From positions 3,658,001 to 3,722,000 of the forward strand of contig NZ_AP025688.1 of NCBI RefSeq assembly GCF_023168325.1: 64,000 nucleotides of DNA. The letters run 5' to 3'. Position numbers and translations under genes: made by a program. This DNA is from Tsukamurella sp. PLM1. Its GTDB lineage: Bacteria > Actinomycetota > Actinomycetes > Mycobacteriales > Mycobacteriaceae. This document shows, in pieces, positions 10,130 to 18,338 of the stretch (the stretch's first letter is position 1; each line of letters begins with the position of its first letter). The notes beneath the pieces were generated by a model. That model saw only the letters and a list, made by a program, of their open reading frames with translations, had not been told where the DNA came from and made no database searches.

Positions 10130-10908
10130 TGGCCGGGCTGGGACTCGACGGCAGGGTCGTCGTCATCGCGGGGGCCGGGCCGGCCCTCGGCGCGGTGCTC
10201 GCCCGACAGTTCGCCGACGAGGCCGCGCGGGTCGTCCTCGTCGCACGGAACGCGGAGCGGCTGAAGGCCATGGCCGCCGAGATCGACGGTGCCGTCGCGA
10301 TCCCCGCGGACATCACCGACGAGGCGTCGCTCGCCTCCCTGGCGACGCAGGTGCAGGAGCGGTTCGGCCGGGTCGATGCCGTGGTGAACAACGCGTTCAC
10401 GTATCCGTCTATGCAGCGCCTGGTGAAGACCGATCCCGCCCACATCCTGCAGAGCGTCGACCTCATGGCGCTCGGCGCGCTGCGCACCGTGCTCGCCTTC
10501 CGCGAGGCGCTCGCCGCTGCGGAAGGCGGCGGCGCCGTGGTGAACGTGAACTCGATGGTGATCCGCCACTCCGACCTGCGCTACGGCGGATACAAGGCCG
10601 GGAAGACGGCACAGCTCGCGCTCGCGCAGTCGCTGGCCACCGAGCTCGGCCCCGAGGGTATCCGGATCAATTCCGTGGTGCCGGGCTGGATCTGGGGCGA
10701 CACGCTCAAGGCCTATTTCGAGTACCGCGCCAGCACCAAGGGGGTCACGGTGGAGGAGGACTACGCCGACGCGGCGAAGAACTCGGACCTGCGGCGCCTG
10801 CCCACCGAGGACGAGGTGGCCTCCGCCGTCCTGTTCCTCGCCTCACCCCGCGCGTCGGGCATCACCGGCCAGACGCTCGACGTCAACTGCGGAGAGTTCC
10901 ATGTCTAA
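10129..10908 (+). CDS. Short-chain dehydrogenase/reductase
   Basis: A 259-residue classical SDR. The Rossmann motif is slightly unusual (VIAGAGPALGAVLA instead of TGxxxGIG). NNAFTY, the catalytic Ser in VNVNSMV and the YxxxK pair in GYKAGK are present, followed by the PGWIWGDT and GITGQTLDVNCGE ends typical of the family. It likely oxidises or reduces a hydroxyl or keto group with NAD(P). It is coupled to the gene before it by a one-base overlap and overlaps the sulfotransferase by eight bases, so the three products probably act on one substrate. The substrate is not identifiable. Confidence 0.85.
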   Translation: MAGLGLDGRVVVIAGAGPALGAVLARQFADEAARVVLVARNAERLKAMAAEIDGAVAIPADITDEASLASLATQVQERFGRVDAVVNNAFTYPSMQRLVKTDPAHILQSVDLMALGALRTVLAFREALAAAEGGGAVVNVNSMVIRHSDLRYGGYKAGKTAQLALAQSLATELGPEGIRINSVVPGWIWGDTLKAYFEYRASTKGVTVEEDYADAAKNSDLRRLPTEDEVASAVLFLASPRASGITGQTLDVNCGEFHV

Positions 10909-12067
10909 GAGCCACGACCTCGCCGGCACCCGGGTGGGAACCGTCGACGACCTGCACGAGTCGGCGATGCGCCGCACCGGCCTCAGCGACTTCGGCGACC
11001 CGTCGGACGGCTATCGCGAGGGGCTGCAGGTCCTGCTGGACTCCTACCGCGACGAGGCGGCGCTCACCGAGCTCGGTTCGAAGCTCTCCCGGGTATTCCT
11101 GCGCGGCGCGCTGTCGGCCCGGTTGATCAGCGAGGCCGCGTTCGCCGCGAACCCGCAGCACGCCGACGTGGCGATCGAACGGCCGATCTTCGTCACCGGC
11201 CTCCCCGCTCGGGAACCACTGCGCTGCACCGCCTCCTCGACGCCGACCCCGGCAACCAGGGGCTGCAGATGTGGCTCGCGGAGGTCCCCAGCCGCGGCCC
11301 CGCGCGCGAGCTGGGCCGACAACCCGATCTTCCGGATGCTCGACGAGCAGTACGCGCAGCACCACACCGAGCACCCCGAATTCATGGGGCTGCACTACAT
11401 GTCGGCGTCCGAGGTGGAGGAGTGCTGGCAACTGCTGCGACAGTCGGTGCACTCCGTGTCCTACGAGTGCCTCGCGCACGTCCCGTCGTACGCGGCCTGG
11501 CTGGCCGCGCAGGACTGGGCACCAGCGTACCGTCGGCACAGACGGAACCTGCAGCTGATCGGGATGAACGAGCCCGAGAAGCGGTGGGTGCTCAAGAATC
11601 CCAGCCACCTGTTCGCGCTCGACGCCGTGCTCGAAGTGTACCCGGACGCCCTGGTCGTGCAGTGCCACCGGCCGGCCGAGACGATCATCGCCTCGGTCTG
11701 CTCGCTCGCCCAGCACGCGACCGAGGGCTGGTCGACGGCGTTCACCGGCGCGACCATCGGCGCGGACCAGCTGGACACGTGGGCCCGCGGGCTCGCCGCC
11801 TTCGACGAGGCCCGCGCGCGGCACACCGCCGCCGGCCGCGGTGCCCAGTTCGTGGACGTGGACTACCGCGACCTGGTGGCCGACCCGCTCGGCACCGTCG
11901 GGACCATCTACGGATCGTTCGGCCTGGACCTGACCGACGATGCGCGGCAGGCGATGTCGGCCATGCACGACGCCAGCCGCTCCGGCGCCCGCCGCCCCAA
12001 CCACACGTACTCGCTGGCCGACTACGGCCTCGCCGAGGATGCGGTCCGCGCGCACTTCGCCCGCTGA
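10901..12067 (+). CDS. Sulfotransferase (PAPS-dependent), frameshifted as sequenced
   Basis: Resembles the roughly 390-residue actinobacterial sulfotransferase family that moves sulfate from PAPS to an acceptor hydroxyl. The PAPS-binding strand-loop GLPRSGTTALHR appears only after adding one base at the C4 run 11203-11206. The frame returns near 11308-11312, where two bases seem lost (expected PARE-S-WADNPIF). Downstream segments EFMGLHYMSASEVEECWQLL, RWVLKNPSHLFALDAVLEVY and the 3-prime-phosphate Ser/Arg region are well conserved. Net loss is three bases, so the literal frame stays open over a stretch of nonsense residues. PAPS supply by cysD and cysNC lies 4 kb away. Confidence 0.8.
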   Translation: MSKSHDLAGTRVGTVDDLHESAMRRTGLSDFGDPSDGYREGLQVLLDSYRDEAALTELGSKLSRVFLRGALSARLISEAAFAANPQHADVAIERPIFVTGLPAREPLRCTASSTPTPATRGCRCGSRRSPAAAPRASWADNPIFRMLDEQYAQHHTEHPEFMGLHYMSASEVEECWQLLRQSVHSVSYECLAHVPSYAAWLAAQDWAPAYRRHRRNLQLIGMNEPEKRWVLKNPSHLFALDAVLEVYPDALVVQCHRPAETIIASVCSLAQHATEGWSTAFTGATIGADQLDTWARGLAAFDEARARHTAAGRGAQFVDVDYRDLVADPLGTVGTIYGSFGLDLTDDARQAMSAMHDASRSGARRPNHTYSLADYGLAEDAVRAHFAR

Positions 12068-12095
12068 CCGTCGACAGCCCCTACCCTGTGAGGAC

Positions 12096-12630
12096 ATGGC
12101 ACATCGAGGAGGAACCCGGATCGCGACCACCGCCGCCGCCCTCACCGCGACCCTCGCCGTGACCGCCGCGTGCGGCCGGCCCGGCGACGCCGGGCAGGAG
12201 AGTCCCGCCTCGCCCGCACCCGCGGCGCCGGTGCTCCAGCTGCGCCTGGTGACGTCGGCAGAGCCCGTGGGCGAGCGCCCTGCCCCACGGCCGGCCCCGC
12301 ACCGTCGGCGCCGGCGGAGCTGTGTGAGCGCACCGGCCCGATGCTGTTCCGGCTCGGGCGGTCGGTGGCGCACGCACCGGTGCGCGCCGCCGGCGCCGAC
12401 CAGAGCGGCGGCAGGTGGGTGGTGAACATCCAGCTCACCGACGAGGACGGTGCCGCACTCGCCACCGCCACGTCCGGGAACGTCGGCAAGCAGCTCGCGA
12501 TGGTGGTCGACGCGCGGGTCCTCTCGGCACCGATCATCGCGGACCCGATCAGGAACGGCGCGATCCAGCTCGCGGCCGACTTCACCGAGCAACAGGCCCG
12601 CGACCTCGCGAAGCGCTCACGCCGTCCTGA
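12096..12630 (+). CDS. Small lipoprotein with SecD P1-like domain, frameshifted as sequenced
   Basis: An N-terminal signal peptide (AALTATLAVTAACGRPG) ends in a lipobox-like VTAAC, so the protein is probably lipid-anchored outside the membrane. After repairing a lost base in the C4 run 12283-12286, the rest reads GAALATATSGNVGKQLAMVV, LSAPIIADPI and GAIQLAADFTEQQARDLAK. This is the pattern of the SecD periplasmic P1/head region (compare SAPVI and FTxxEAxxLA), without any membrane domains. A second lost base near 12613 would end the protein as ALTPS at 12630. GAGGA lies just before the ATG. A large hairpin overlaps the 3-prime end. Function is unknown. Confidence 0.6.
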
Positions 12631-12659
12631 CCGCGAGCGGCGGTCAGGACGGCGTGAGC
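12615..12659. terminator. Bidirectional hairpin terminator
   Basis: A perfect 20-base inverted repeat (12615-12634 against 12640-12659) with a 5-base loop GAGCG, in the gap between two convergent genes. No U-tract follows, which is common for actinobacterial intrinsic terminators. Confidence 0.75.
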
Positions 12660-12671
12660 CGTCGGCGCGCG

Positions 12672-14030
12672 TCAGTGCGCCGCTGCGGGTTCCGCGGGCG
12701 GGGCCTCCACGTGGTCGTCGACCATGGTCGCCTCGTCGAAGGGGTCCTGCCGGTCGAGGACGCGCTGGGTCTGCGCCAGGTCGACGGTGTGCGTCCACTT
12801 CCCGACGAGGAGGGTGGCGATCGCGTTGCCCGAGAAGTTGGTCAGCGCCCGGGCCTCGGACATGAACCGGTCGATGCCCACGATCACGCTCACGCCGCCC
12901 AGCAGCTCCGGACGGTGGCTCTGCAGGCCGCCCGCCAGGGTGGCCAGGCCCGCCCCGGTGACGCCCGCGGCGCCCTTCGAGGCGATCATCATGAACAGCA
13001 GCAGCGAGAACTGCTCGGCGTAACTCAGCGGCGAGCCCATCGCGTCCGCGATGAACAGCGACGCCATCGTGAGGTAGATGGCGGTGCCGTCCAGGTTGAA
13101 CGAGTAGCCGGTGGGCACCACGATGCCCACGGTGGTCTTCTCGACGCCCGCGTGCTCCATCTTCGCGATCAGCCGCGGCAGCGCCGACTCGCTGGACGAC
13201 GTCGCGACGATCAGCAGGTACTCGCGGGCCAGGTAGCGGGCCAGCTTGAACACCGACAGGCCCGTGACCAGCCGTAGGATGGTGCCGAGCACCACGAACA
13301 CGAACAGCACGCAGGTGATGTAGAACGCGAGCATCAGCCAGCCCAGCTGGATGACGGCGTCGAACCCCGTCGCCCCGACCACGGCGGCGATGGCGCCGAA
13401 CGCGCCCACCGGCGCGAGCCACAGCACCATGACCAGGACGCGGAACACGAGCTTCTGCAGCACCGCGATCGCCCGCACCGCGGGCTCACCGGCCGGGCCC
13501 ATGGCCTGCAGGGCGAAGCCCACCAGCAGCGCCACGAACAGTGCCTGCAGCACGCTGCCGGCGGTCAGGGCCGAGAACAGCGTCTCGGGCACGATGCCGC
13601 GGATGAAGCCCCACGTGCCGCCCGCCGCGTGCGCCTGATCGGCGTACTTCGCGGCCACGGCGGGATCCGGGTGGATGCCCAGACCCGTTCCCGGCTTGAG
13701 CAGGTTGCCCACCACGATGCCGATGCCGAGCGCGAACGTCGACATGCCGATGAAGTACGCGAGCGCGAGCCCGCCGATCCTGCCGACGCTCGCCGCGGCG
13801 CGGACCGAGCCGATGCCCAGAACGATGGTGCAGAAGATGACGGGGCTGATCATCATCTTGATCAGGTCGACGAACATGTCACCGAGCGGCTTGAGGCTCT
13901 TGCCGAACTCGGGGGCGACGAGGCCCACCACGACGCCCGCGATCACCGCGATGATCACGGCGATGTAGAGCCAGTGGGTCTTGTCGCGCTTGTGTTTCGC
14001 CGCCGGCGCGGCCGCCGCGATATCCGCCAC
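12672..14030 (-). CDS. dctA: C4-dicarboxylate:cation symporter (DAACS family)
   Basis: A 452-residue DctA-type transporter for succinate, fumarate or malate uptake at the cytoplasmic membrane. It has eight or more hydrophobic segments, the serine-rich re-entrant loop (SSSESALPRLIAKMEHAGVE) and the GYSFNLDGTAIY motif that carries the substrate-binding residues. I start at GTG 14030 because AAGGAGGAA sits 4-5 bases upstream. An ATG at 14108 would add an unrelated tail. It is divergent, with a 96-base gap, from a sensor kinase/response regulator pair of the Dcu/Dct class, which very likely controls it. Confidence 0.93.
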   Translation of the reverse strand: MADIAAAAPAAKHKRDKTHWLYIAVIIAVIAGVVVGLVAPEFGKSLKPLGDMFVDLIKMMISPVIFCTIVLGIGSVRAAASVGRIGGLALAYFIGMSTFALGIGIVVGNLLKPGTGLGIHPDPAVAAKYADQAHAAGGTWGFIRGIVPETLFSALTAGSVLQALFVALLVGFALQAMGPAGEPAVRAIAVLQKLVFRVLVMVLWLAPVGAFGAIAAVVGATGFDAVIQLGWLMLAFYITCVLFVFVVLGTILRLVTGLSVFKLARYLAREYLLIVATSSSESALPRLIAKMEHAGVEKTTVGIVVPTGYSFNLDGTAIYLTMASLFIADAMGSPLSYAEQFSLLLFMMIASKGAAGVTGAGLATLAGGLQSHRPELLGGVSVIVGIDRFMSEARALTNFSGNAIATLLVGKWTHTVDLAQTQRVLDRQDPFDEATMVDDHVEAPPAEPAAAH

Positions 14031-14126
14031 GAGTTCCTCCTTGGATCGGTTCCGAGCTGCACGTTGAATACTCCGAGAACTGTGACCTGCGGCACAACTT
14101 CTGTTCATTGTGTAAACCTGCTAGTC

Positions 14127-15689
14127 GTGAGAACCCGCACCCGCAGCGTCGCGACGCAGTCCTTCCTCGCCCAGGTCGCGGTCCTGTTGGTGATCGCCGC
14201 GGGCGCGTCGTGGCTGGTGATCACGCAGGCGCGCGACGACGGGGATCGCACCGCCCGCGCGCAGACCCGGGCCGCCGCGGTCGCGCTGGCGTCGTCGCCC
14301 TCGACGGTGGCCGCCCTCGCTGCGCCCGACGGGGCATCGATCGCGCAGCCTGTGGCGCAGCGCATCGGGCGGCTGGCCGGACTCGACTTCGTCGTGATCA
14401 TGCGCCCGGACCGCACCCGCCTGAGCCACGCGAACCCCGACCTCATCGGCGGGAAGTTCACCGGCACGATCGACCGGGCGCTCGCCGGCGAGACCTTCAC
14501 CGAGACCTACGCGGGCAGCCTGGGCCCGTCGATCCGCACCGTCACGCCGGTGTACGACGCGTCCGGGACCCTGGTGGGCCTCGTGTCCGCCGGCGTCACG
14601 CGGGCGCGCCTCGGCGACCAGGTGCGCGACGCCCTCCCCCGCATCCTCGCCGTCGTGATCGCCGGGCTCGTCGTGCTCGTGGCCCTGTCGTTCCTCGCCG
14701 AACGCCGCCTTCGCCGGCAGACCCTCGGCCTCAGTTCGGACGACCTGCGCGGCCTGTACGAGCACCACGACGCCGTGCTGCACACACTGTCCGAGGGCCT
14801 GGTCGTCTTCGACGCCGACGCGCCCGCCGGTCCGGCGCGCGTGGTCAACGACGAGGCCCGCCGCCTGTTGGAGCTGCCCGGCGGTGCCGTGGTCCGGTCC
14901 GATCTGCCGCCCTCGCTGCAGGGCGAGGACGACCTCACCGACGAACTGCACGTGACCGCGTCGCGGGTGCTCCTGGTGAACCGGCGGCCCGTGACCGGCC
15001 CCACCGGGCCGCTCGGCACCGTCCTCACGGTGCGCGACCGCACCGAGCTGCAGACGGTCCTGGGCGAACTCGACACCGCCCGCTCCCTGGCGGAGACCCT
15101 CAGCGCGCAGGCGCACGAGCACGCCAACCGGCTGCATTCGGTGATCACCATGATCGAGCTGGGTGAGGGCGCGGCCGCGACCGAGCTGGCGGTGGCCGAC
15201 CGCACCGCGTCGCAGGGCCTGATCGACCGGCTCGCGGGCGACGCCACCCCGTCGACCTCCGCGCTGCTGGTGGCCAAGACCGCCGCCGCGGCGGCGCTGG
15301 ACGTGGAGCTGACGGTCGCCGCCGGCACCGACCTCGCCGCGTCGGGCCTCCCGGACGCGCAACTGCTCACACTGGTGGGCAACCTGGTGGACAACGCGAT
15401 CGACGCCGCCGGTCCCGGCGGGTGGGTCGAGCTGAGCGCCGGCATCGCCGACGGTGCCTGGGTGCTCGCCGTCGCCGACAGCGGGCCCGGCATGGGGACC
15501 GAGGAGTTCGCGCGGGCGCGCACCCGGGGATACTCGACCAAGGACCGCAGCGACCGCGCGCACGGCGGCGGGCTGGGGCTCGCGCTGGTGGACCAGCTGG
15601 TCCGGCAGGCGGGTGGCACGATCGCCGCGCACCGCGGACCGTCGACGGTCACGGTGACCATGACCGGCACGACGGGAGGGGCGCGATGA
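14127..15689 (+). CDS. Sensor histidine kinase, DctS/DcuS/CitA type
   Basis: A 520-residue membrane kinase. One membrane span (FLAQVAVLLVIAAGASWLVI) is followed by an extracytoplasmic PAS-like Cache domain (GLDFVVIMRPDRTRLSHANP). A second span near residues 170-190 precedes a cytoplasmic PAS. The phospho-acceptor region is HEHANRLHSVITMIELGEG, as in the HPK5 citrate/dicarboxylate group, and the ATPase has NLVDNAIDAA and GGGLGLALVD. It presumably senses external C4-dicarboxylate. The GTG start at 14127 gives the usual short basic N-terminus. It overlaps the response regulator by four bases (ATGA). Confidence 0.88.
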   Translation: MRTRTRSVATQSFLAQVAVLLVIAAGASWLVITQARDDGDRTARAQTRAAAVALASSPSTVAALAAPDGASIAQPVAQRIGRLAGLDFVVIMRPDRTRLSHANPDLIGGKFTGTIDRALAGETFTETYAGSLGPSIRTVTPVYDASGTLVGLVSAGVTRARLGDQVRDALPRILAVVIAGLVVLVALSFLAERRLRRQTLGLSSDDLRGLYEHHDAVLHTLSEGLVVFDADAPAGPARVVNDEARRLLELPGGAVVRSDLPPSLQGEDDLTDELHVTASRVLLVNRRPVTGPTGPLGTVLTVRDRTELQTVLGELDTARSLAETLSAQAHEHANRLHSVITMIELGEGAAATELAVADRTASQGLIDRLAGDATPSTSALLVAKTAAAAALDVELTVAAGTDLAASGLPDAQLLTLVGNLVDNAIDAAGPGGWVELSAGIADGAWVLAVADSGPGMGTEEFARARTRGYSTKDRSDRAHGGGLGLALVDQLVRQAGGTIAAHRGPSTVTVTMTGTTGGAR

Positions 15690-16375
15690 CCGCGGTGCGC
15701 GTGCTGGTGGTCGAGGACGAGCCGCAGATCGCCCGCGCCCACGCCGAATACGTCACCCGGATACCGGGGTTCACGGTGACCGGGGTGGCCGGTACGGCCG
15801 CAGCCGCCCTGTCGCGGGTCCGACGGTACGCCGCCGCCGGCACCCCGGTGGACCTCGTGCTCGCCGACGTGGGCCTGCCCGACCGCAGCGGCCTCGACCT
15901 GGCCGCGGACCTCGCGGACGTGACCCCGCGCCCCGACGTCATGGTGATCACCTCGGCACGCGACATCGCCACCGTCCGCGGCGCGATGGCGAGCGGCGCG
16001 ATCCTGTACCTGATCAAGCCGTTCACGTTCGCCGCCTTCGCCGATCGGCTCGCCCGCTACCGCTCGTTCCGGGAGGCGCTCAGCGGCGACGAGGTGGGCC
16101 AGCGCGAGGTCGACGCCGCGTTCTCCGCGCTCCGCGAGGCACCGTCGGCCACCTCCGCACCGAAGGGAATGGCACCGTCGACGATGGAGGCCGTGACCTC
16201 CGCACTGCGCCATGCGGATTCGCCGCTCGGGGCGGCGGACGTAGCCGCGCGCACCGGGGTCTCGCGGGTCACGGCGTGGCGCTATCTCGAACGCCTGGCG
16301 GACGACCGGTTGTGCGAGCGGGTCACCGAGTACGGCGGCCGCGGCCGCCCGGAGATCCGCTACCGCTGGCTCTGA
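15686..16375 (+). CDS. Response regulator, DctR/DcuR/CitB type
   Basis: A 229-residue protein with an N-terminal receiver (VLVVEDEPQIARAHAEYV, phospho-Asp in VLADVGLPDRSG, conserved Lys in YLIKPFTF). A C-terminal HTH (ADVAARTGVSRVTAWRYLERL) follows, of the kind used by DcuR/CitB proteins. GGGAGGGG precedes the ATG. It is coupled to the kinase by a four-base overlap. The most likely target is the divergent dctA promoter between 14031 and 14126. Confidence 0.9.
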   Translation: MTAVRVLVVEDEPQIARAHAEYVTRIPGFTVTGVAGTAAAALSRVRRYAAAGTPVDLVLADVGLPDRSGLDLAADLADVTPRPDVMVITSARDIATVRGAMASGAILYLIKPFTFAAFADRLARYRSFREALSGDEVGQREVDAAFSALREAPSATSAPKGMAPSTMEAVTSALRHADSPLGAADVAARTGVSRVTAWRYLERLADDRLCERVTEYGGRGRPEIRYRWL

Positions 16376-16385
16376 TCCCGGCGAC

Positions 16386-18260
16386 TCACGCCGACACTCC
16401 CTTGGCCGCAGCGGAATCCGCGGAGGCGAGATAGTCCTGGTGCAGCATCCGACGGGTGATGCGCGGGGTGAAGGTGCGGCCGAGCGCGCCGAGGGCGCCG
16501 AGCGGGGTGTCCACCCGCGTGGGCCGGTCGCGGAGCGCGCGGACGATGATCCGGGCCGCGTGCTCGGGGCTGATCGCACGGACGTCGTCGTACGCCTCGG
16601 TCGGGGCGATCATGTCGGTGCGGACGAGCGGCATGTGGACGTTGGTGAACGTGACGTGGTCCGAGAGTGTCTCCGTGGCCGCGATGTCGGTGAACGCGTC
16701 GAGCGCGGCCTTGCTCGCGACATAGGCGGAGAAGCGCGGGCCGCGCGCGAGCACACCAATGCTCGAGACGTTCACGATGTGCCCGAATCCCCGCTCCCGC
16801 ATGTGCGGCAGCAGCGCGAGGATCATGCGGACGGCGCCGAAGTAGTTCACCTCCATGGTCCGTTCGAAGTCGTGCATGCGGCCGGTCGAGGCCCTCACCG
16901 AACGGCGGATCGACCTGCCGGCGTTGTTGATCAGATAGTCGACATGACCGTGCTCGGCGAGGATCCGCGCGACCACCGCGTCGACGGCGTCCGCGTCCGT
17001 CACGTCGCACACGTACGGATACGCCGCGCCGCCGGCCTCGCGGACCTGCGCGGCCGTGGCCTCGAGCTCGGCGGCGTTGCGCGCCAGCATGATCACCCGG
17101 GCGCCGAGCTCGCCGAGCGTGATCGCCGTCTGCCGGCCGATGCCCGATGAGGCGCCTGTGATCACCACGGTGCGCCCCGAGACCGAATGGCCGCGGCGCA
17201 GCCGGTCCGGGTTGAGGTTGGTGCGCCAGTACTCGTACAGCCGGGGCCCGTAGTCCTCCAGCCGGGGCAGCTCGATCCCCGTCCCCTGCAGCGCCTTCCG
17301 GGTCAGCTCCGTGGTGAAGTCCGCGGTGAATCCGAGGTTCTCGAAGACCCGGGGCGGCACGCCGGCCTGCTTGAGGGCCGTGTCGCGGAGGACCTTCACC
17401 CGGCCACGACCGCTGCGCCGGATCGCGGGGCCGACCACCCGGCGCGACACGGTGCCGACCGCGATCGGGGCGCCCACGGGTCGCGCGATGGCTCGGTAGA
17501 GCTCGAGCACACTCTGCGGTTCGGGGTTGCCCAGGTGGTACACGGCACCGTCGTTCCCGGGCCGCAGCATGAGCTCGACGAGCGCGGCCGCCACGTAGTC
17601 CACGGGGACCACGTTGGTATCGCCCGTGTCCGGGATCAGCACCGGCAGCATCGACGGCATCTTCGCCATGATCCCGAACAGGCGGAAGAAGTAGTACGGC
17701 CCGTCCACCTTGTCCATCTCGCCCGTCCGCGAATCGCCCACGACGACCGAGGGGCGGTACACCCGCCACCGCAGGCCGTCCGCCTCGCGCACGAGCTTCT
17801 CCGACTCGAACTTGGTGCGATGGTAGGGCGTCGGGAAGCCCTGCCCCAGGTCGAAATCGGTCTCCGCGAAGGTGCCGCGATGGTCGCCCGAGACGGCGAT
17901 CGACGAGACGTGGTGCAGCTGCGCGCCGAGCCTCCGAGCCAGGGCGATGACGGCGCGCGTCCCCTCCACGTTGACGCGGTCGTTCACCTCCTCGCTCGCC
18001 GCCATGTCGTACACGGCGGCAAGGTGCAGCACCGCGTCCACACCCTGGGGTTCGGCGGCGAGGCCCAGGCCCGGGGCTTCCAGGTCGCCGGGTAGCGGCA
18101 CGACCCGGCCGCCCCAACGCTCGCGCCACTCGTCCAGCTTGCCCACCGACGACGGGCGTACCAGCAGGTGCACCACGGCGTCCGGGTCCCGCTCCAGCAG
18201 TTCGGGGACGATCCGGCGGCCCAGGAATCCGGTGGCCCCGGTGATCAGGTAGGTACTCAT
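16386..18260 (-). CDS. Two-domain SDR protein, fatty acyl-CoA reductase-like (AcrA1 type)
   Basis: A 624-residue protein with two dehydrogenase domains. Residues 1 to about 350 are an extended SDR/NAD-epimerase (YLITGATGFLGRRIVPELLE, then YHRTKFESEKLV). Residues of about 365-624 are a classical SDR (VITGASSGIGRQTAITLGEL, NNAGRSI, YVASKAALDAF). The layout and length match mycobacterial AcrA1 (Rv3391) and Acinetobacter Acr1-like acyl-CoA reductases, which make fatty aldehydes for wax esters or ether lipids. That function is inferred by layout. ATG 18260 has GAGGAG upstream. A long palindrome before it suggests repression by a TetR-type protein not encoded next to it. Confidence 0.75.
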   Translation of the reverse strand: MSTYLITGATGFLGRRIVPELLERDPDAVVHLLVRPSSVGKLDEWRERWGGRVVPLPGDLEAPGLGLAAEPQGVDAVLHLAAVYDMAASEEVNDRVNVEGTRAVIALARRLGAQLHHVSSIAVSGDHRGTFAETDFDLGQGFPTPYHRTKFESEKLVREADGLRWRVYRPSVVVGDSRTGEMDKVDGPYYFFRLFGIMAKMPSMLPVLIPDTGDTNVVPVDYVAAALVELMLRPGNDGAVYHLGNPEPQSVLELYRAIARPVGAPIAVGTVSRRVVGPAIRRSGRGRVKVLRDTALKQAGVPPRVFENLGFTADFTTELTRKALQGTGIELPRLEDYGPRLYEYWRTNLNPDRLRRGHSVSGRTVVITGASSGIGRQTAITLGELGARVIMLARNAAELEATAAQVREAGGAAYPYVCDVTDADAVDAVVARILAEHGHVDYLINNAGRSIRRSVRASTGRMHDFERTMEVNYFGAVRMILALLPHMRERGFGHIVNVSSIGVLARGPRFSAYVASKAALDAFTDIAATETLSDHVTFTNVHMPLVRTDMIAPTEAYDDVRAISPEHAARIIVRALRDRPTRVDTPLGALGALGRTFTPRITRRMLHQDYLASADSAAAKGVSA

Positions 18261-18288
18261 CGTGCGACTCCTCGGTGAGGCTCTCAGC

Positions 18289-18323
18289 AACTGACTTTTC
18301 AGTAACCTTACTCAAAGTCAGTT
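18289..18323. promoter_or_regulatory. Extended palindromic operator, TetR-like
   Basis: A perfect 10-base inverted repeat, AACTGACTTT (18289-18298) and AAAGTCAGTT (18314-18323), encloses a second inverted pair AGTAA-CC-TTACT. The roughly 35-base dyad is AT-rich against its surroundings and lies 29 bases upstream of the ATG at 18260. It also follows the stop-free gap after the next gene's 3-prime end. It looks like a repressor site overlapping the promoter. No regulator gene adjoins it. Confidence 0.6.
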
Positions 18324-18338
18324 CTGCGCAACGGGCGG

